Shown piece after piece: positions 55,371 through 63,663 of a stretch of DNA of 64,000 nucleotides. This DNA comes from Exiguobacterium sp. AM39-5BH. GTDB taxonomy: Bacteria > Bacillota > Bacilli > Exiguobacteriales > Exiguobacteriaceae. Numbering within the stretch: the stretch's first letter is position 1; every line of letters starts with the position of its first letter. The translations under genes were made by a program, and so were the position numbers. The stretch covers positions 1 to 64,000 of the forward strand of contig NZ_QSGS01000007.1 of NCBI RefSeq assembly GCF_003467445.1. The letters are read 5' to 3'. The notes below the pieces were generated by a model. It was given only the letters and a program-made list of their open reading frames with translations, was not told where the DNA came from and did no database searches.

Positions 55371-57151
55371 TTGACCATTCAACAAGTTGTTTACATATTG
55401 ATTACAGGGGCCTTTTTCATGGGGCTCGTCGCTTATGTGTCGTATCGCATGACGAAAGGGAAAGTCGAGAGTGCCGACGACTATTTCTTGGCCGGCCGCG
55501 GGCTCACCGGCATCTTCATCGCAGGGTCGCTCTTATTGACGAACTTGTCAGCCGAACAATTGATCGGCTTGAACGGGCAGTCGTTCGCCGGCAACATGTC
55601 GGCTATGGCTTGGGAAGTCACAGCCGGAATCGCCGCCATCATCATGGCACTCTTTTTACTACCCCGCTTCCTCGGAATCGGTATTTCCACGATTCCTGAA
55701 TTTTTGAGCCAACGGTATGACGAGGACGTCCGCCGCTTGACAGTCCTGTTGTTCTTGTTCGGCTATATGTGCGTCACCATCCCTTCGATGCTTTATTCCG
55801 GAGGATTGGCCGTCTTGCAACTGTTTGACGTGCCATCATTGCTCGGAATCAGCTTCGAGCAGTCACTTTGGCTCGTCATTTGGTTCATCGGCATTGTCGG
55901 CGCCATTTACGCCATTTTCGGTGGACTCCGTGCCGTGGCCGTATCTGACACGCTGAACGGGATCGGGCTCATCATCATCGGCTTCCTCGTCCCGGCGCTC
56001 GGCTTCCTCGCGCTCGGTGACGGAAATCTCGTTGACGGGATGAAAACGATCGCGACAGAGAATCCAGAAAAATTGAACGCGATCGGTTCGGAGAACGATT
56101 CCGTCCCGTTCTTGTCCATCTTCACGGGAATGATTTTTGCGAACTTGTTCTATTGGGCGCTCAATCAATATGTCATCCAGCGGGCGCTCGGGGCGCGCGA
56201 TCTTGCCGAAGGACAAAAAGGAGTACTTCTTACCGGTTACTTGAAGTTGCTTGTTCCGATTTTCATGTTGATTCCAGGGATTATCGCTTTTCACCTCTAT
56301 GGGACGAACGTCGACAAGGCCGACCTCGCTTATCCAAGTTTGATTGCCGACTTGTTGCCGATGTGGTTAATGGGCTTCTTCCTCGCCGTGTTGCTCGGCG
56401 CCGTGTTCAGTTCGTTTAACTCGCTGTTAAATAGTATCGCCACATTGTTCGTGCTCGATATTTATAAGCCGAAGTTCAGACCGGACGCTTCTGACAAAGA
56501 CTTGATTCGTGTCAGCAAATGGTTCGGGACGTTCGTCGCGCTCGTCTCGTTCTTCGTCGCTCCGAACTTGATGTATGCGCCGGACGGGCTGTGGGACTTG
56601 ATTCGTCGTTTCACCGGCTTCTTCAATATCCCGATTCTCGTCATCGTTTTATCGGGATGCTCGTGAAACGCGTGCCGCCGATTGCCGCGAAACTCGTCAT
56701 CGGCTTCCACGTCGTCACGTATTACTTCCTCGTCTGGGGGACAGAGCAGTGGTTCGGCTTCGACCTTGGCATCAATTTCATTCACATTTACGGGATCTTG
56801 TTCATCCTCGAGACGGCCATCATGCTTGTGTTCGCGAAAGTACGCCCGATGCAACACATCAAGCCGATTCGCATCGATCTTGGCCGTGTCAAACCTTGGC
56901 GTCATGCCATCTCCACGTCGATTCTTCTCGTCGCGGCAATGGTGTTCGTCTACTTCATCTTCTCGCCAATCGGTCTCGCCTACGCGGACGGGATCGTCTC
57001 GAGCTGGTTCTGGCCGGCGACAATCATCTTGTTCGCTGTGACAAGTGGCCTCATCTGGGCGTCTTATCGCTATTGGCTTCCGAAATACGAGGCATACTTG
57101 AGTAATCTTGGAACGACAGAAGAACTTGAAGAAAAAGCAATTGGTGAATAA
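55371..57151 (+). pseudogene. Sodium:solute symporter (SSS family), one-base frameshift
   Basis: A sodium-coupled importer of the SLC5 type, repaired length 593 residues with ~14 helices. Visible motifs include DDYFLAGRGLTGIFIAGSLLLTNLSAEQLIG (~34-64, in part LAGRGLTGIFIAGSLL), AIFGGLRAVAVSDTLNGIG and GMIFANLFYWALNQYVIQRAL, as in sugar (SglT/YidK-like) transporters. TTG start at 55371 behind GGAGGG. The run TTTTT has become TTTT at 56647-56650. Restoring one T joins ILVIV to FIGMLVKRVPPIAAKL. Substrate not assignable. Confidence 0.87.
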
Positions 57152-57156
57152 CCCGT

Positions 57157-57192
57157 TTCCCTTCTGTGTCATGCAGAAGGGATATTTTTTGT
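57157..57192 (+). terminator. Terminator after symporter
   Basis: CCCTTCTG pairs with CAGAAGGG around a short loop, then ATATTTTTT. Confidence 0.85.
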
Positions 57193-57340
57193 ATGCTCAG
57201 GAATTGATCGGCCGTGTGCTATGCTAATGAAGCGTGACTATTCTTGAGAGATTCCCCATGTACAAAGCGTCGCCGCTTTAGGCAATCCACCATACCAGTG
57301 ACCTCATGAAAGATATCGAACAGAAAGCAGGTGCATCTTT

Positions 57341-57730
57341 TTGAACATCCGCCCATACGAAGAACGGGACTTCGACCACATTCAAACGTTGAATAAGGCC
57401 GAGGGGTGGCATCAGCTCGTCCGACAACACGAGTTGACGAAACAGGCGTGGCAGCAATCGAACGTGGCCTATGTCGTCGAGTCAGAAACCGGACTGGTGG
57501 TCGCTTACGTGCGTGGATTGACCGACACGACCGTGAGCCTGTATGTGTGCGAACTGCTTATCGCGGCCTCGCACCGTCGCCTCGGGATTGGCGAGCAGTT
57601 GTTGTCACACGTCCATGCGCTCTACCCTGAGACGCGTCTCGAGATGCTCGCGAGTGCTTCATCCCACACGTATTACGAAAAACTGAACTTCCGTCCGTTT
57701 TACGGGTACCGGAAGACGATTCACGAATAG
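57341..57730 (+). CDS. GNAT-family N-acetyltransferase
   Basis: 129 residues from TTG 57341. The GNAT core is VVAYVRGLTD (~50-59), then VCELLIAASHRRLGIGEQLLSHV (~68-90, acetyl-CoA loop RRLGIGEQLL) and the C-terminal YYEKLNFRPFYGYRK. It lies 11 bases before the SDR gene, probably in one operon. Acceptor unknown. Confidence 0.85.
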   Translation: MNIRPYEERDFDHIQTLNKAEGWHQLVRQHELTKQAWQQSNVAYVVESETGLVVAYVRGLTDTTVSLYVCELLIAASHRRLGIGEQLLSHVHALYPETRLEMLASASSHTYYEKLNFRPFYGYRKTIHE

Positions 57731-57741
57731 GAGGAGCTGTC

Positions 57742-58446
57742 ATGAAACTAGCCATCGTGACCGGTGCGTCGCGCGGTCTCGGCCGTGCCATTGCCGAGGA
57801 ATTATTGAAGCGGGATTACGAGGTCGTCAATTTTTCACGGACGCAGGCGACCGATGCCTCGTTCCGTCACGTCGAAGTCGATTTATCTGATCCGACAAGT
57901 ACAGTCGTCGCGCTCGAACACGTGAAGCCACTCATCGAGACGGCGACATCGTTGCTCGTCGTCCAAAACGCAGCCTTGATTGAACCGATTCATCGGGCCG
58001 GTCAATTGGACGCCGCGCAGCTCATCGCCCACGTCCAAGCCAACCTGCTCGCCCCGATGCTCTTGACGAATGCGGTGCTCGCGTATGACCTGCCCGTCTC
58101 GCTCATCCACGTGACCTCTGGGGCCGCCAAGCGCCCCATCTCGGGCTGGAGTGCCTATTGTGCGACGAAAGCTGGACTCGATCATTTCACCGAGACGGTC
58201 GCCCTTGAATTGACCGGTACGAACGATAAAATCGCCTTGTTCAACCCAGGCGTGATGGACACCGCGATGCAGGCAAGCATCCGGGCTTCATCAGAAGACG
58301 CGTTCCGTGACGTGGAACAGTTCCTTTCTTACGTGACAGAAGGCCGATTGCGCACCCCGGAGACCGTCGCCCATATCTTGGCGGAACACTTACTAGACGA
58401 GCCGCTCGAGAATGGCAAGACATATTCTGTATATGACCTCGCTTGA
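57742..58446 (+). CDS. Short-chain dehydrogenase/reductase (YueD-like)
   Basis: 234-residue NADP-type SDR. Cofactor loop is VTGASRGLGRAIAE (~6-19), catalytic serine in IHVTSGAAKRP, and Tyr/Lys in YCATKAGLDH (~140-149). Resembles the benzil-reductase/sepiapterin-reductase-like YueD group. GGAGGAG precedes ATG 57742. Physiological substrate unknown. Confidence 0.88.
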   Translation: MKLAIVTGASRGLGRAIAEELLKRDYEVVNFSRTQATDASFRHVEVDLSDPTSTVVALEHVKPLIETATSLLVVQNAALIEPIHRAGQLDAAQLIAHVQANLLAPMLLTNAVLAYDLPVSLIHVTSGAAKRPISGWSAYCATKAGLDHFTETVALELTGTNDKIALFNPGVMDTAMQASIRASSEDAFRDVEQFLSYVTEGRLRTPETVAHILAEHLLDEPLENGKTYSVYDLA

Positions 58447-58534
58447 TTTTTGACCTGGTATAAAATTCAGTCACCCTTTTCTTACTAGACCGCCTACACT
58501 AAAGACAGATGAACTAAGAAAGGGTGACTTGGTC

Positions 58535-58741
58535 ATGAAGACGATTGCAGGAGGATTATTATTTTTCGGCTTGTTCAGTCTGACGCTGTCGTTCACGATG
58601 ATTGGAGATACCGCCATCGTCGGTGCGTTAGTGAGCGGTGTCGCCGTCTTGTGTGGGGTCGGGCTCTGGTTCGGCGCGACAGAACTGACGCACATCCGCA
58701 CTATATTGCTCGACAACAAAAAAACGTCTTTCCCCGAATGA
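58535..58741 (+). CDS. Small two-helix membrane protein, unknown
   Basis: 68 residues from ATG 58535, seven bases after the GGGTGA part of AAAGGGTGA. Helices LLFFGLFSLTLSFTMIG and AIVGALVSGVAVLCGVGLWFG. The stop lies in the loop of the terminator at 58722-58757. A TTG six bases upstream is an alternative start. No family recognised. Confidence 0.65.
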   Translation: MKTIAGGLLFFGLFSLTLSFTMIGDTAIVGALVSGVAVLCGVGLWFGATELTHIRTILLDNKKTSFPE

Positions 58742-58757
58742 GGGAAAGGCGTTTTTG
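58722..58757. terminator. Terminator between small membrane protein and acidic protein
   Basis: AAAACGTCTTTCCC pairs (one G-U) with GGGAAAGGCGTTTT around CGAATGA. Confidence 0.88.
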
Positions 58758-58760
58758 GAT

Positions 58761-59189
58761 TCATTGATTGTCTTCTTCTTCGTAATCATCCGCATATTCC
58801 TCGAAATCGTACTCTTCGAAGTCCGCTTCATCGATGAAGATGTCGCGGTCATTGACGACGTGAATCGGACCATTGGCCACATCGATTCGAATCGTCCATG
58901 CCCATGGAATGCGCAATCGGCTATAAACGCCTGTCCAGAATTCTATCGATTCTTGCTCGTATCGTTCGAACTCTGTCAGTAACTCTTTAAAGGTTACCCC
59001 TGACAACTGAAAGTTTGAGTCTTGGATTCGCTCAAGTGCATTATGCGTCGCCTCAAGCTCCGCCGCACGTACCATCTCTTCGGCCGTAGCCATTTCAAGA
59101 ATGGTACCATCCGGTGGCAGAATGTCGTATACGTTAAACAATTCGCCTTCTTCTACTTCTTCATCAAACTCATAGTCGTCGTGCCGCAT
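58761..59189 (-). CDS. Hypothetical highly acidic protein
   Basis: 142 residues with acidic ends (EFDEEVEEGELF near the N-terminus, and a C-terminus rich in Asp, Glu and Tyr: FEEYDFEEYADDYEEED). Between them is a helical, neutral core (ATAEEMVRAAELEATHNALERI) and IRIDVANGPIHVVND. GGAGGAATG lies upstream of ATG 59189. I do not recognise the family. The strong negative charge could mean nucleic-acid mimicry or a protein-binding role, but that is speculation. Confidence 0.65.
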   Translation of the reverse strand: MRHDDYEFDEEVEEGELFNVYDILPPDGTILEMATAEEMVRAAELEATHNALERIQDSNFQLSGVTFKELLTEFERYEQESIEFWTGVYSRLRIPWAWTIRIDVANGPIHVVNDRDIFIDEADFEEYDFEEYADDYEEEDNQ

Positions 59190-59335
59190 GCTTCATTCCT
59201 CCTCACTCTAGTTGAATCTCTTTCATTGTACCATTCCACTCCCCATTAGAACGAAACATTCGTGTATATATTTTGTCAGGTAGGGAATCATAACAAAGGA
59301 ATAGAATACGTCTCAACGAAAGGGGCCAATTGACT

Positions 59336-60331
59336 ATGAACGACTCATTTCAAGCACTCGTCCTCGACAAGACAGGCGACCGTCTCCATTCCACGGTGAC
59401 CGACGTCAACCTTGACGCGCTCCCAAAAGAAGAAGACGGTAACGTCCTCGTCGAAGTCCATTACTCAGCGCTCAACTATAAAGATGCTCTGGCGCTGACC
59501 GGATTCGGTAAAATCGTCAGTCACTATCCGTTTATCCCCGGGTGCGAATTCGTCGGAAAAGTCGTCGAATCCGACCATCTCGATTTCAAAGCCGGCGATG
59601 AAGTTATTGCGACCGGTTTCGGCATCGGCGAACGTCATTTCGGTGGCTTCAGCCGTTACGCCCAAGTACCAGGGAACTGGCTCATCAAATTACCGAATGG
59701 CATGTCGATGCGTGATGCGATGACAATCGGGACGCCAGGACTTACCGCCATGTTCGCTGTCGAGGCGCTCGAACACGAGGGCGTACATCCCGGTCAAGAA
59801 GTGCTCGTGACCGGTGCCTCGGGCGGCGTCGGCAGTTTTGCCATCGCCCTGCTCCACCAGCTCGGTTATCACGTGATTGCCTCGACGGGAAAACAAAATT
59901 CCGCTTATTTGCGTGACCTCGGGGTCGAGAACGTGATGGCCAGAAGTGAGCTCGAAGGCGTCTCGCGTCCACTCGAAGAGCAAAAGTTTGATGCCGCCAT
60001 CGATTCGGTCGGAGGCGAAACGCTCGGCAATATCCTTAGCCGAACGCGCTACGAAGGGACCGTCGTCGCTTGTGGTCTCGCCGGTGGCCATGAGCTCCAT
60101 TCGACCGTCTATCCGTTCATCTTACGGGGTGTCCGGCTCATCGGGATTGATTCGGTCATGCAGCCGATCGCCCGCCGCATGAAAGCGTGGGAGCGGCTCC
60201 ATGAACTCGTCGACACTCGTCTGCTCAACCATATGATCCATGAGATTCCGCTCCATGACGTCCCGCGTCATGCCGAGGCGATGATGCGCAGTGAACTGAG
60301 CGGCCGGACCGTCCTCCGCATTCACGACTAA
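59336..60331 (+). CDS. YhdH/AcuI-family zinc-free quinone oxidoreductase (acrylyl-CoA reductase type)
   Basis: 331-residue medium-chain reductase. N-terminal YSALNYKDALALTG (~43-56), IPGCEFVGKV, the FGIGERHFGGF stretch, and the NADPH loop VLVTGASGGVGSFAI (~157-171). Zinc ligands are missing, as in the YhdH/AcuI branch that reduces acrylyl-CoA or quinones. I prefer ATG 59336 (MNDSFQALVLDK). Confidence 0.9.
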   Translation: MNDSFQALVLDKTGDRLHSTVTDVNLDALPKEEDGNVLVEVHYSALNYKDALALTGFGKIVSHYPFIPGCEFVGKVVESDHLDFKAGDEVIATGFGIGERHFGGFSRYAQVPGNWLIKLPNGMSMRDAMTIGTPGLTAMFAVEALEHEGVHPGQEVLVTGASGGVGSFAIALLHQLGYHVIASTGKQNSAYLRDLGVENVMARSELEGVSRPLEEQKFDAAIDSVGGETLGNILSRTRYEGTVVACGLAGGHELHSTVYPFILRGVRLIGIDSVMQPIARRMKAWERLHELVDTRLLNHMIHEIPLHDVPRHAEAMMRSELSGRTVLRIHD

Positions 60332-60332
60332 T

Positions 60333-60368
60333 ACAAACAGGGCTGAATCCATCGATTCAGCCCTGTCT
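60333..60368. terminator. Terminator between YhdH and GSP17M genes
   Basis: AACAGGGCTGAATC pairs with GATTCAGCCCTGT around CATC. T-tract is weak. Confidence 0.7.
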
Positions 60369-60391
60369 CTGTATTCTCCATGGTGATGGGA

Positions 60392-60736
60392 TTATAACGT
60401 GAATCCGGCCGGCGCGTCTTTGACGACGACAATCACCTTGCCTTGGTCTAATTTTTTCTCGAGTTGCTCCGCTTCGGTCGATGAGAAACCGAGCTGTTCG
60501 AATTGGGCTCGAAGCTCGTCCCCTTTTTTACGGAACAAGTTTTTTGCGGCCGTCCCCAGGCCGACGTCTGATGCCGTCACCGTGTTCGCGTCGGCGTTAT
60601 CAGCGACACGTTCGGTCCGGTCATCATCGTGAGTGATGACATAAATCTGCTTGTCCTCTACCCCTTTCGCTTTCATCGATTGAATGGCGGTCACGACTTC
60701 TTCATCGTTTGTAAACTCTTTGTACAAAACTGACAT
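60392..60736 (-). CDS. General stress protein 17M-like (YflT family)
   Basis: 114 residues. N-terminal DUF1269-like alpha/beta half (YKEFTNDEEVVTAIQSMKAKGVEDKQIYVITHDDDRTE, e.g. DKQIYVITHDDDRT). The C-terminal half is a helix-turn segment FSSTEAEQLEKKLDQGKVIVVV. In B. subtilis such proteins belong to the SigB stress regulon. AAGGAGGAG precedes ATG 60736. I could not see a clean SigB promoter upstream. Confidence 0.85.
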   Translation of the reverse strand: MSVLYKEFTNDEEVVTAIQSMKAKGVEDKQIYVITHDDDRTERVADNADANTVTASDVGLGTAAKNLFRKKGDELRAQFEQLGFSSTEAEQLEKKLDQGKVIVVVKDAPAGFTL

Positions 60737-60802
60737 GTGTAGTCTCCTCCTTCGATAGCGTTACAGTATGAGTAATTACCGTCTTTCAGAAAAAATACAC
60801 AT

Positions 60803-60832
60803 TAAAAAACGATGACAATTGTCATCGTTTCG
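60803..60832 (-). terminator. Terminator after murE-like gene
   Basis: AAACGATGACAATTGTCATC-type perfect palindrome (60807-60830) with TTTTTT on the minus strand. Confidence 0.88.
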
Positions 60833-62293
60833 TTAAACGGCCGGTTCTTGGCCCTTCAATTTTTTTAATTCATCGAGCAGGATGTCAGATTCGTTGAACG
60901 GAATCGACTCTCGACCGACTCGTTCGACGTGGTCATGTCCTTTCCCAACGACGACGATCCGTTTGCCGTCGAGTGCTTGGAGCGCTGCGTGGCGCAAGGC
61001 GTCCCGACGTTCTTCAAACGTCACGTAGCGCGTGTCCGCGTCAATCCCTTCAAGTAGACCGTCGATAATTTGTCTCGGGTCTTCCGTTCGCACATCATGT
61101 ACGGTCACGATTAAATCATTCGAGTATCGACTCGCGATACGCCCCATCTCTGCTCGCTTCGTCGGATCACGGTCCCCTGCTGCGCTCAACACGACAACGA
61201 GTTCGCGCTCTCCTTGTCGAAGCGTCGACAGACATTTTTCCAGCCCGTCCGGTGTGTGGGCATAATCGAGATAAATCTCAGCGTCTTCCGTATCGAGCCG
61301 CTCGAGACGACCTTTAGGAAGCGTGAGTCCCGGCACGTTGGCGATGATTGAACGTAACATTTGTTCAGACGTGGAAACAAGACCAATTGCTGCTGCAAGA
61401 TTGGCGGCATTGAACGCCCCCATGAAGCGGACCGGCACCTCGATCGTCAATTCGTTCATCTTAATGATGACGGTCTGTTCGTGCCAAATCACTTGGATAT
61501 CGGCCGGCACGTCCGCATGTGTGCTATACATGATGCGTCGACGCGTCGGCGCGAACGCGGCCATCGTCTCACTGGCCGGATCTTCGGCGTTCAAGATGAT
61601 GGCGTCGCCGTCGGTCGTCTCGACTTGTTCGAACAATCGGGCTTTGGCCCGAGCATATTCATCCATCGAGCGATGGTAGTCCAAGTGGTCATGCGTCAAG
61701 TTCGTGAACGCGGCCGCATGAAAACGGACTCCTTCGACGCGTCCTTCCATCATCGCGTGCGAGGACACCTCGACGACACAGTCGGTCACGCCGGCGTCGG
61801 CCATCTCAGCCAGCAAACGATGTAAGACGACGGCTTCAGGCGTCGTGTTTGGTGTGCTTAATGTTTGATCTTTATAACGTGCTCCAATCGTGCTGACAAT
61901 TCCGACCGGTCGGCCGGACAGACGAAATAAATCATATGTCAATGTGGCGGTCGTCGTCTTTCCGTTCGTACCGGTGACACCGTAAATACGCATCCGATGC
62001 GAGGGGTGATCATAAAACGTACTGGCCACCACGCCGGCTGTACGCTTTGTATCCGCGACGACAAGGTTCGGCACTTCAAGACTGAGGGGATATTCCGAGA
62101 TAACGGCAACTGCTCCTTTGGAGACGGCGTCCTCAGCGAATTCATGTCCGTCCACCGTATAACCGCGGATACAGATGAATAAATTCCCTGGACTGACCTT
62201 TCTGGAATCTGTCTCAATTCCGGTCACCCATGGATCACGTTCGATGTCATCCATCTCATTTCCTAGAATGGCGGATAAACGTTTCATCCTCAT
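60833..62293 (-). CDS. MurE-like UDP-MurNAc-tripeptide ligase (stand-alone)
   Basis: 486 residues from ATG 62293, eight bases after GGAAG. Mur-ligase architecture: N-terminal UDP-binding domain, central ATPase with GVTGTNGKTTTAT (~105-117), HDHLDYH and EVSSHAMMEGRVEG, and a C-terminal domain. Adds the third amino acid to UDP-MurNAc-dipeptide. The amino-acid recognition motif, DNPR in diaminopimelate enzymes, aligns with HDVR here (HDVRTEDPRQI). It is not in a division/cell-wall cluster, so it may be a second or specialised MurE. Confidence 0.88.
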   Translation of the reverse strand: MRMKRLSAILGNEMDDIERDPWVTGIETDSRKVSPGNLFICIRGYTVDGHEFAEDAVSKGAVAVISEYPLSLEVPNLVVADTKRTAGVVASTFYDHPSHRMRIYGVTGTNGKTTTATLTYDLFRLSGRPVGIVSTIGARYKDQTLSTPNTTPEAVVLHRLLAEMADAGVTDCVVEVSSHAMMEGRVEGVRFHAAAFTNLTHDHLDYHRSMDEYARAKARLFEQVETTDGDAIILNAEDPASETMAAFAPTRRRIMYSTHADVPADIQVIWHEQTVIIKMNELTIEVPVRFMGAFNAANLAAAIGLVSTSEQMLRSIIANVPGLTLPKGRLERLDTEDAEIYLDYAHTPDGLEKCLSTLRQGERELVVVLSAAGDRDPTKRAEMGRIASRYSNDLIVTVHDVRTEDPRQIIDGLLEGIDADTRYVTFEERRDALRHAALQALDGKRIVVVGKGHDHVERVGRESIPFNESDILLDELKKLKGQEPAV

Positions 62294-62422
62294 GCTGTGT
62301 ACTTCCTTTCTCATGGGTGTCGCTAGGTTCGCAAACCTTATCGTCATGGTACTAGATATTAGGCAGTAATGGAGATGACAAATATATTACTTCCCTTTTT
62401 GAGTGCGGCACAACCGCCAAAC

Positions 62423-62453
62423 TAAAAAAATCCTAGTCCAGGACGGGACTAGG
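62423..62453 (-). terminator. Terminator after the HHH-protein gene
   Basis: AAATCCTAGTCC pairs with GGGACTAGGATTT around AGGAC, with a T-run on the minus strand. The stop codon of the broken gene lies in the stem. Confidence 0.88.
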
Positions 62454-62649
62454 ATTTGAATTCGCTATTCTTGAACTGAAGTCCTTGCTCGTGAAGCGCA
62501 GTTTCTAACATTCGTAGCACACTCGGTCCGACTCCATGCAAGGCCGCAATCTCTCGTTTCGTATACGTGGCTAACTGTTCGAGCGTATCGATATAGGCGG
62601 CATCGAGCGCTCATTTGGCCGGTGCCGAACATTTCGGAAGTGGCGTCAA
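62449..62649 (-). pseudogene. Small helix-hairpin-helix protein (RNA polymerase alpha C-terminal-like), in-frame TGA
   Basis: TTG 62649 (behind GGAGGG, sharing TTGA with the upstream stop) opens MTPLPKCSAPAK. Then codon 13 is TGA (62611-62613). Without it the frame continues ALDAAYIDTLEQLATYTKRE and IAALHGVGPSVLRMLETAL, a classic helix-hairpin-helix domain, to TAG 62449. Relatives have Arg at the TGA position, so CGA to TGA (C to T) explains the break. 66 residues intact. Confidence 0.75.
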
Positions 62650-62879
62650 CTGATTCCCTCCTCTCGTCCGGTGGTACGTTCGATTGTCGGGAGACAGGCG
62701 AGGACACGGTCCATGCAAAATGTCCGACGGGCCTGTTTGTTCACGTCCCAGGCGACGAGTCGATCGCCTTGCAGCTTCATCAGCTTGACCCGCCGCTTTG
62801 AAAAAATTCCGTTTCGATCGATATACATCATTTCCACGACCCGTCCGTTTCGCATCCAACGCATGACTTCTTGTCTCAT
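62646..62879 (-). CDS. Small WYL-like protein
   Basis: 77 residues from ATG 62879 behind AAGGAGGG. Resembles the beta-barrel of WYL domains: RNGRVVEMMYIDRNGIFSKRRV (in part VVEMMYIDRNGIFSKR) and LVAWDVNKQARRTFCMDRVLAC. WYL domains bind nucleotides or nucleic-acid ends. The isolated small version occurs in Bacilli, with function unknown. Its stop overlaps the start of the HHH gene. Confidence 0.7.
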   Translation of the reverse strand: MRQEVMRWMRNGRVVEMMYIDRNGIFSKRRVKLMKLQGDRLVAWDVNKQARRTFCMDRVLACLPTIERTTGREEGIS

Positions 62880-63008
62880 CTGTTCTCCCTCCTTTACTAC
62901 TTTTAGTATACAGAACATTTGTTCGTAATTCCAGTCTGGAGGTGTATGTTTTAGCAATTTCCCGTATGCTAGAAGAAACAAATCTTTCGCGAAAGGAGTA
63001 TGCCTATC

Positions 63009-63224
63009 ATGATGTACGTCATGTTGGCCGTCTTGGCCTTCGTCTTATTCTTTTCCATGATTTATGCCGCCAAAGCCTTGCCGAATTTAAGAAATGTGTT
63101 ATTCAACCGCGGCAGCCTGTTCGGCCAAGACTCCGTGACCGTCACGTGTCCGAACTGTAAGAAAACGTTCAAACGGTCCGATGGGAACATGCAGACGTGC
63201 CCCCATTGCTATACGTCATTTTAA
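63009..63224 (+). CDS. Small membrane-anchored zinc-ribbon protein
   Basis: About 71 residues from ATG 63009 (ten bases after AAAGGAG). One N-terminal membrane helix (VMLAVLAFVLFFSMIYAA), then a zinc ribbon with two CxxC knuckles: VTCPNCKKTF and QTCPHCYTSF. The ribbon faces the cytoplasm if the N-terminus is outside. Role unknown. Confidence 0.75.
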   Translation: MMYVMLAVLAFVLFFSMIYAAKALPNLRNVLFNRGSLFGQDSVTVTCPNCKKTFKRSDGNMQTCPHCYTSF

Positions 63225-63230
63225 GTACAA

Positions 63231-63272
63231 AACATCCAATGTCCTGCTCATTAGCGGGACATTGGGTGTTTT
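63231..63272 (+). terminator. Terminator after zinc-ribbon protein
   Basis: AACATCCAATGTCC pairs (G-U allowed) with GGGACATTGGGTGTT around TGCTCATTAGC, then TTTTT. Confidence 0.88.
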
Positions 63273-63390
63273 TGAATGTGCTCGAATCAGCAAGCAACCG
63301 CTTACGTTCATCCCATAAGTGAAATAAGAAAATTACGTCATTTGTCCACAAGTCAAGCTACAAGATCGTCTCATTCTGAAGGAGTCCACC

Positions 63391-63663
63391 ATGTCATTCA
63401 TATCCGATCATGCATGATACACACGCATCGTAAACCGCGACATCTCTGCGCTCGAACTACTTTACGACCGCTATGAGCGCATCTTATATTCGCTTGCCCT
63501 CCGCTTGACGACACAAGCCGACTTGGCCGAGGCCGTCCGATCCGAGGTGTTCACCGAGCTTTAGAAATGTCGTCTGCCGCACGATTTGACGACCCATCGG
63601 CTGAAAACGTATTTGTTCGAACGTGTGGAGACCGCAACGCTACGTCTAGTCGCGAGCGCGTGA
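63391..63663 (+). pseudogene. Sigma-70 region 2-like small protein, two in-frame stops
   Basis: ATG 63391 has GAAGGAG upstream. The frame reads MSFISDHA, TGA (63415-63417), YTRIVNRDISALELLYDRYE and RILYSLALRLTTQADLAEAV, then RSEVFTEL, TAG (63562-63564), KCRLPHDL and onward to TGA 63661. The body looks like region 2 of an ECF sigma factor (LYDRYERILYSLALRLT, EVFTELWK). Both stops sit where tryptophan is expected, so each is TGG changed by one G to A. Region 4 is absent. 90 residues if intact. Confidence 0.6.

Noticed and set aside
57225..57340. Possible structured leader before the 129-residue GNAT gene
   Set aside because: Only one weak AAAGC/GCTTT stem is visible. There is no riboswitch core and no terminator.
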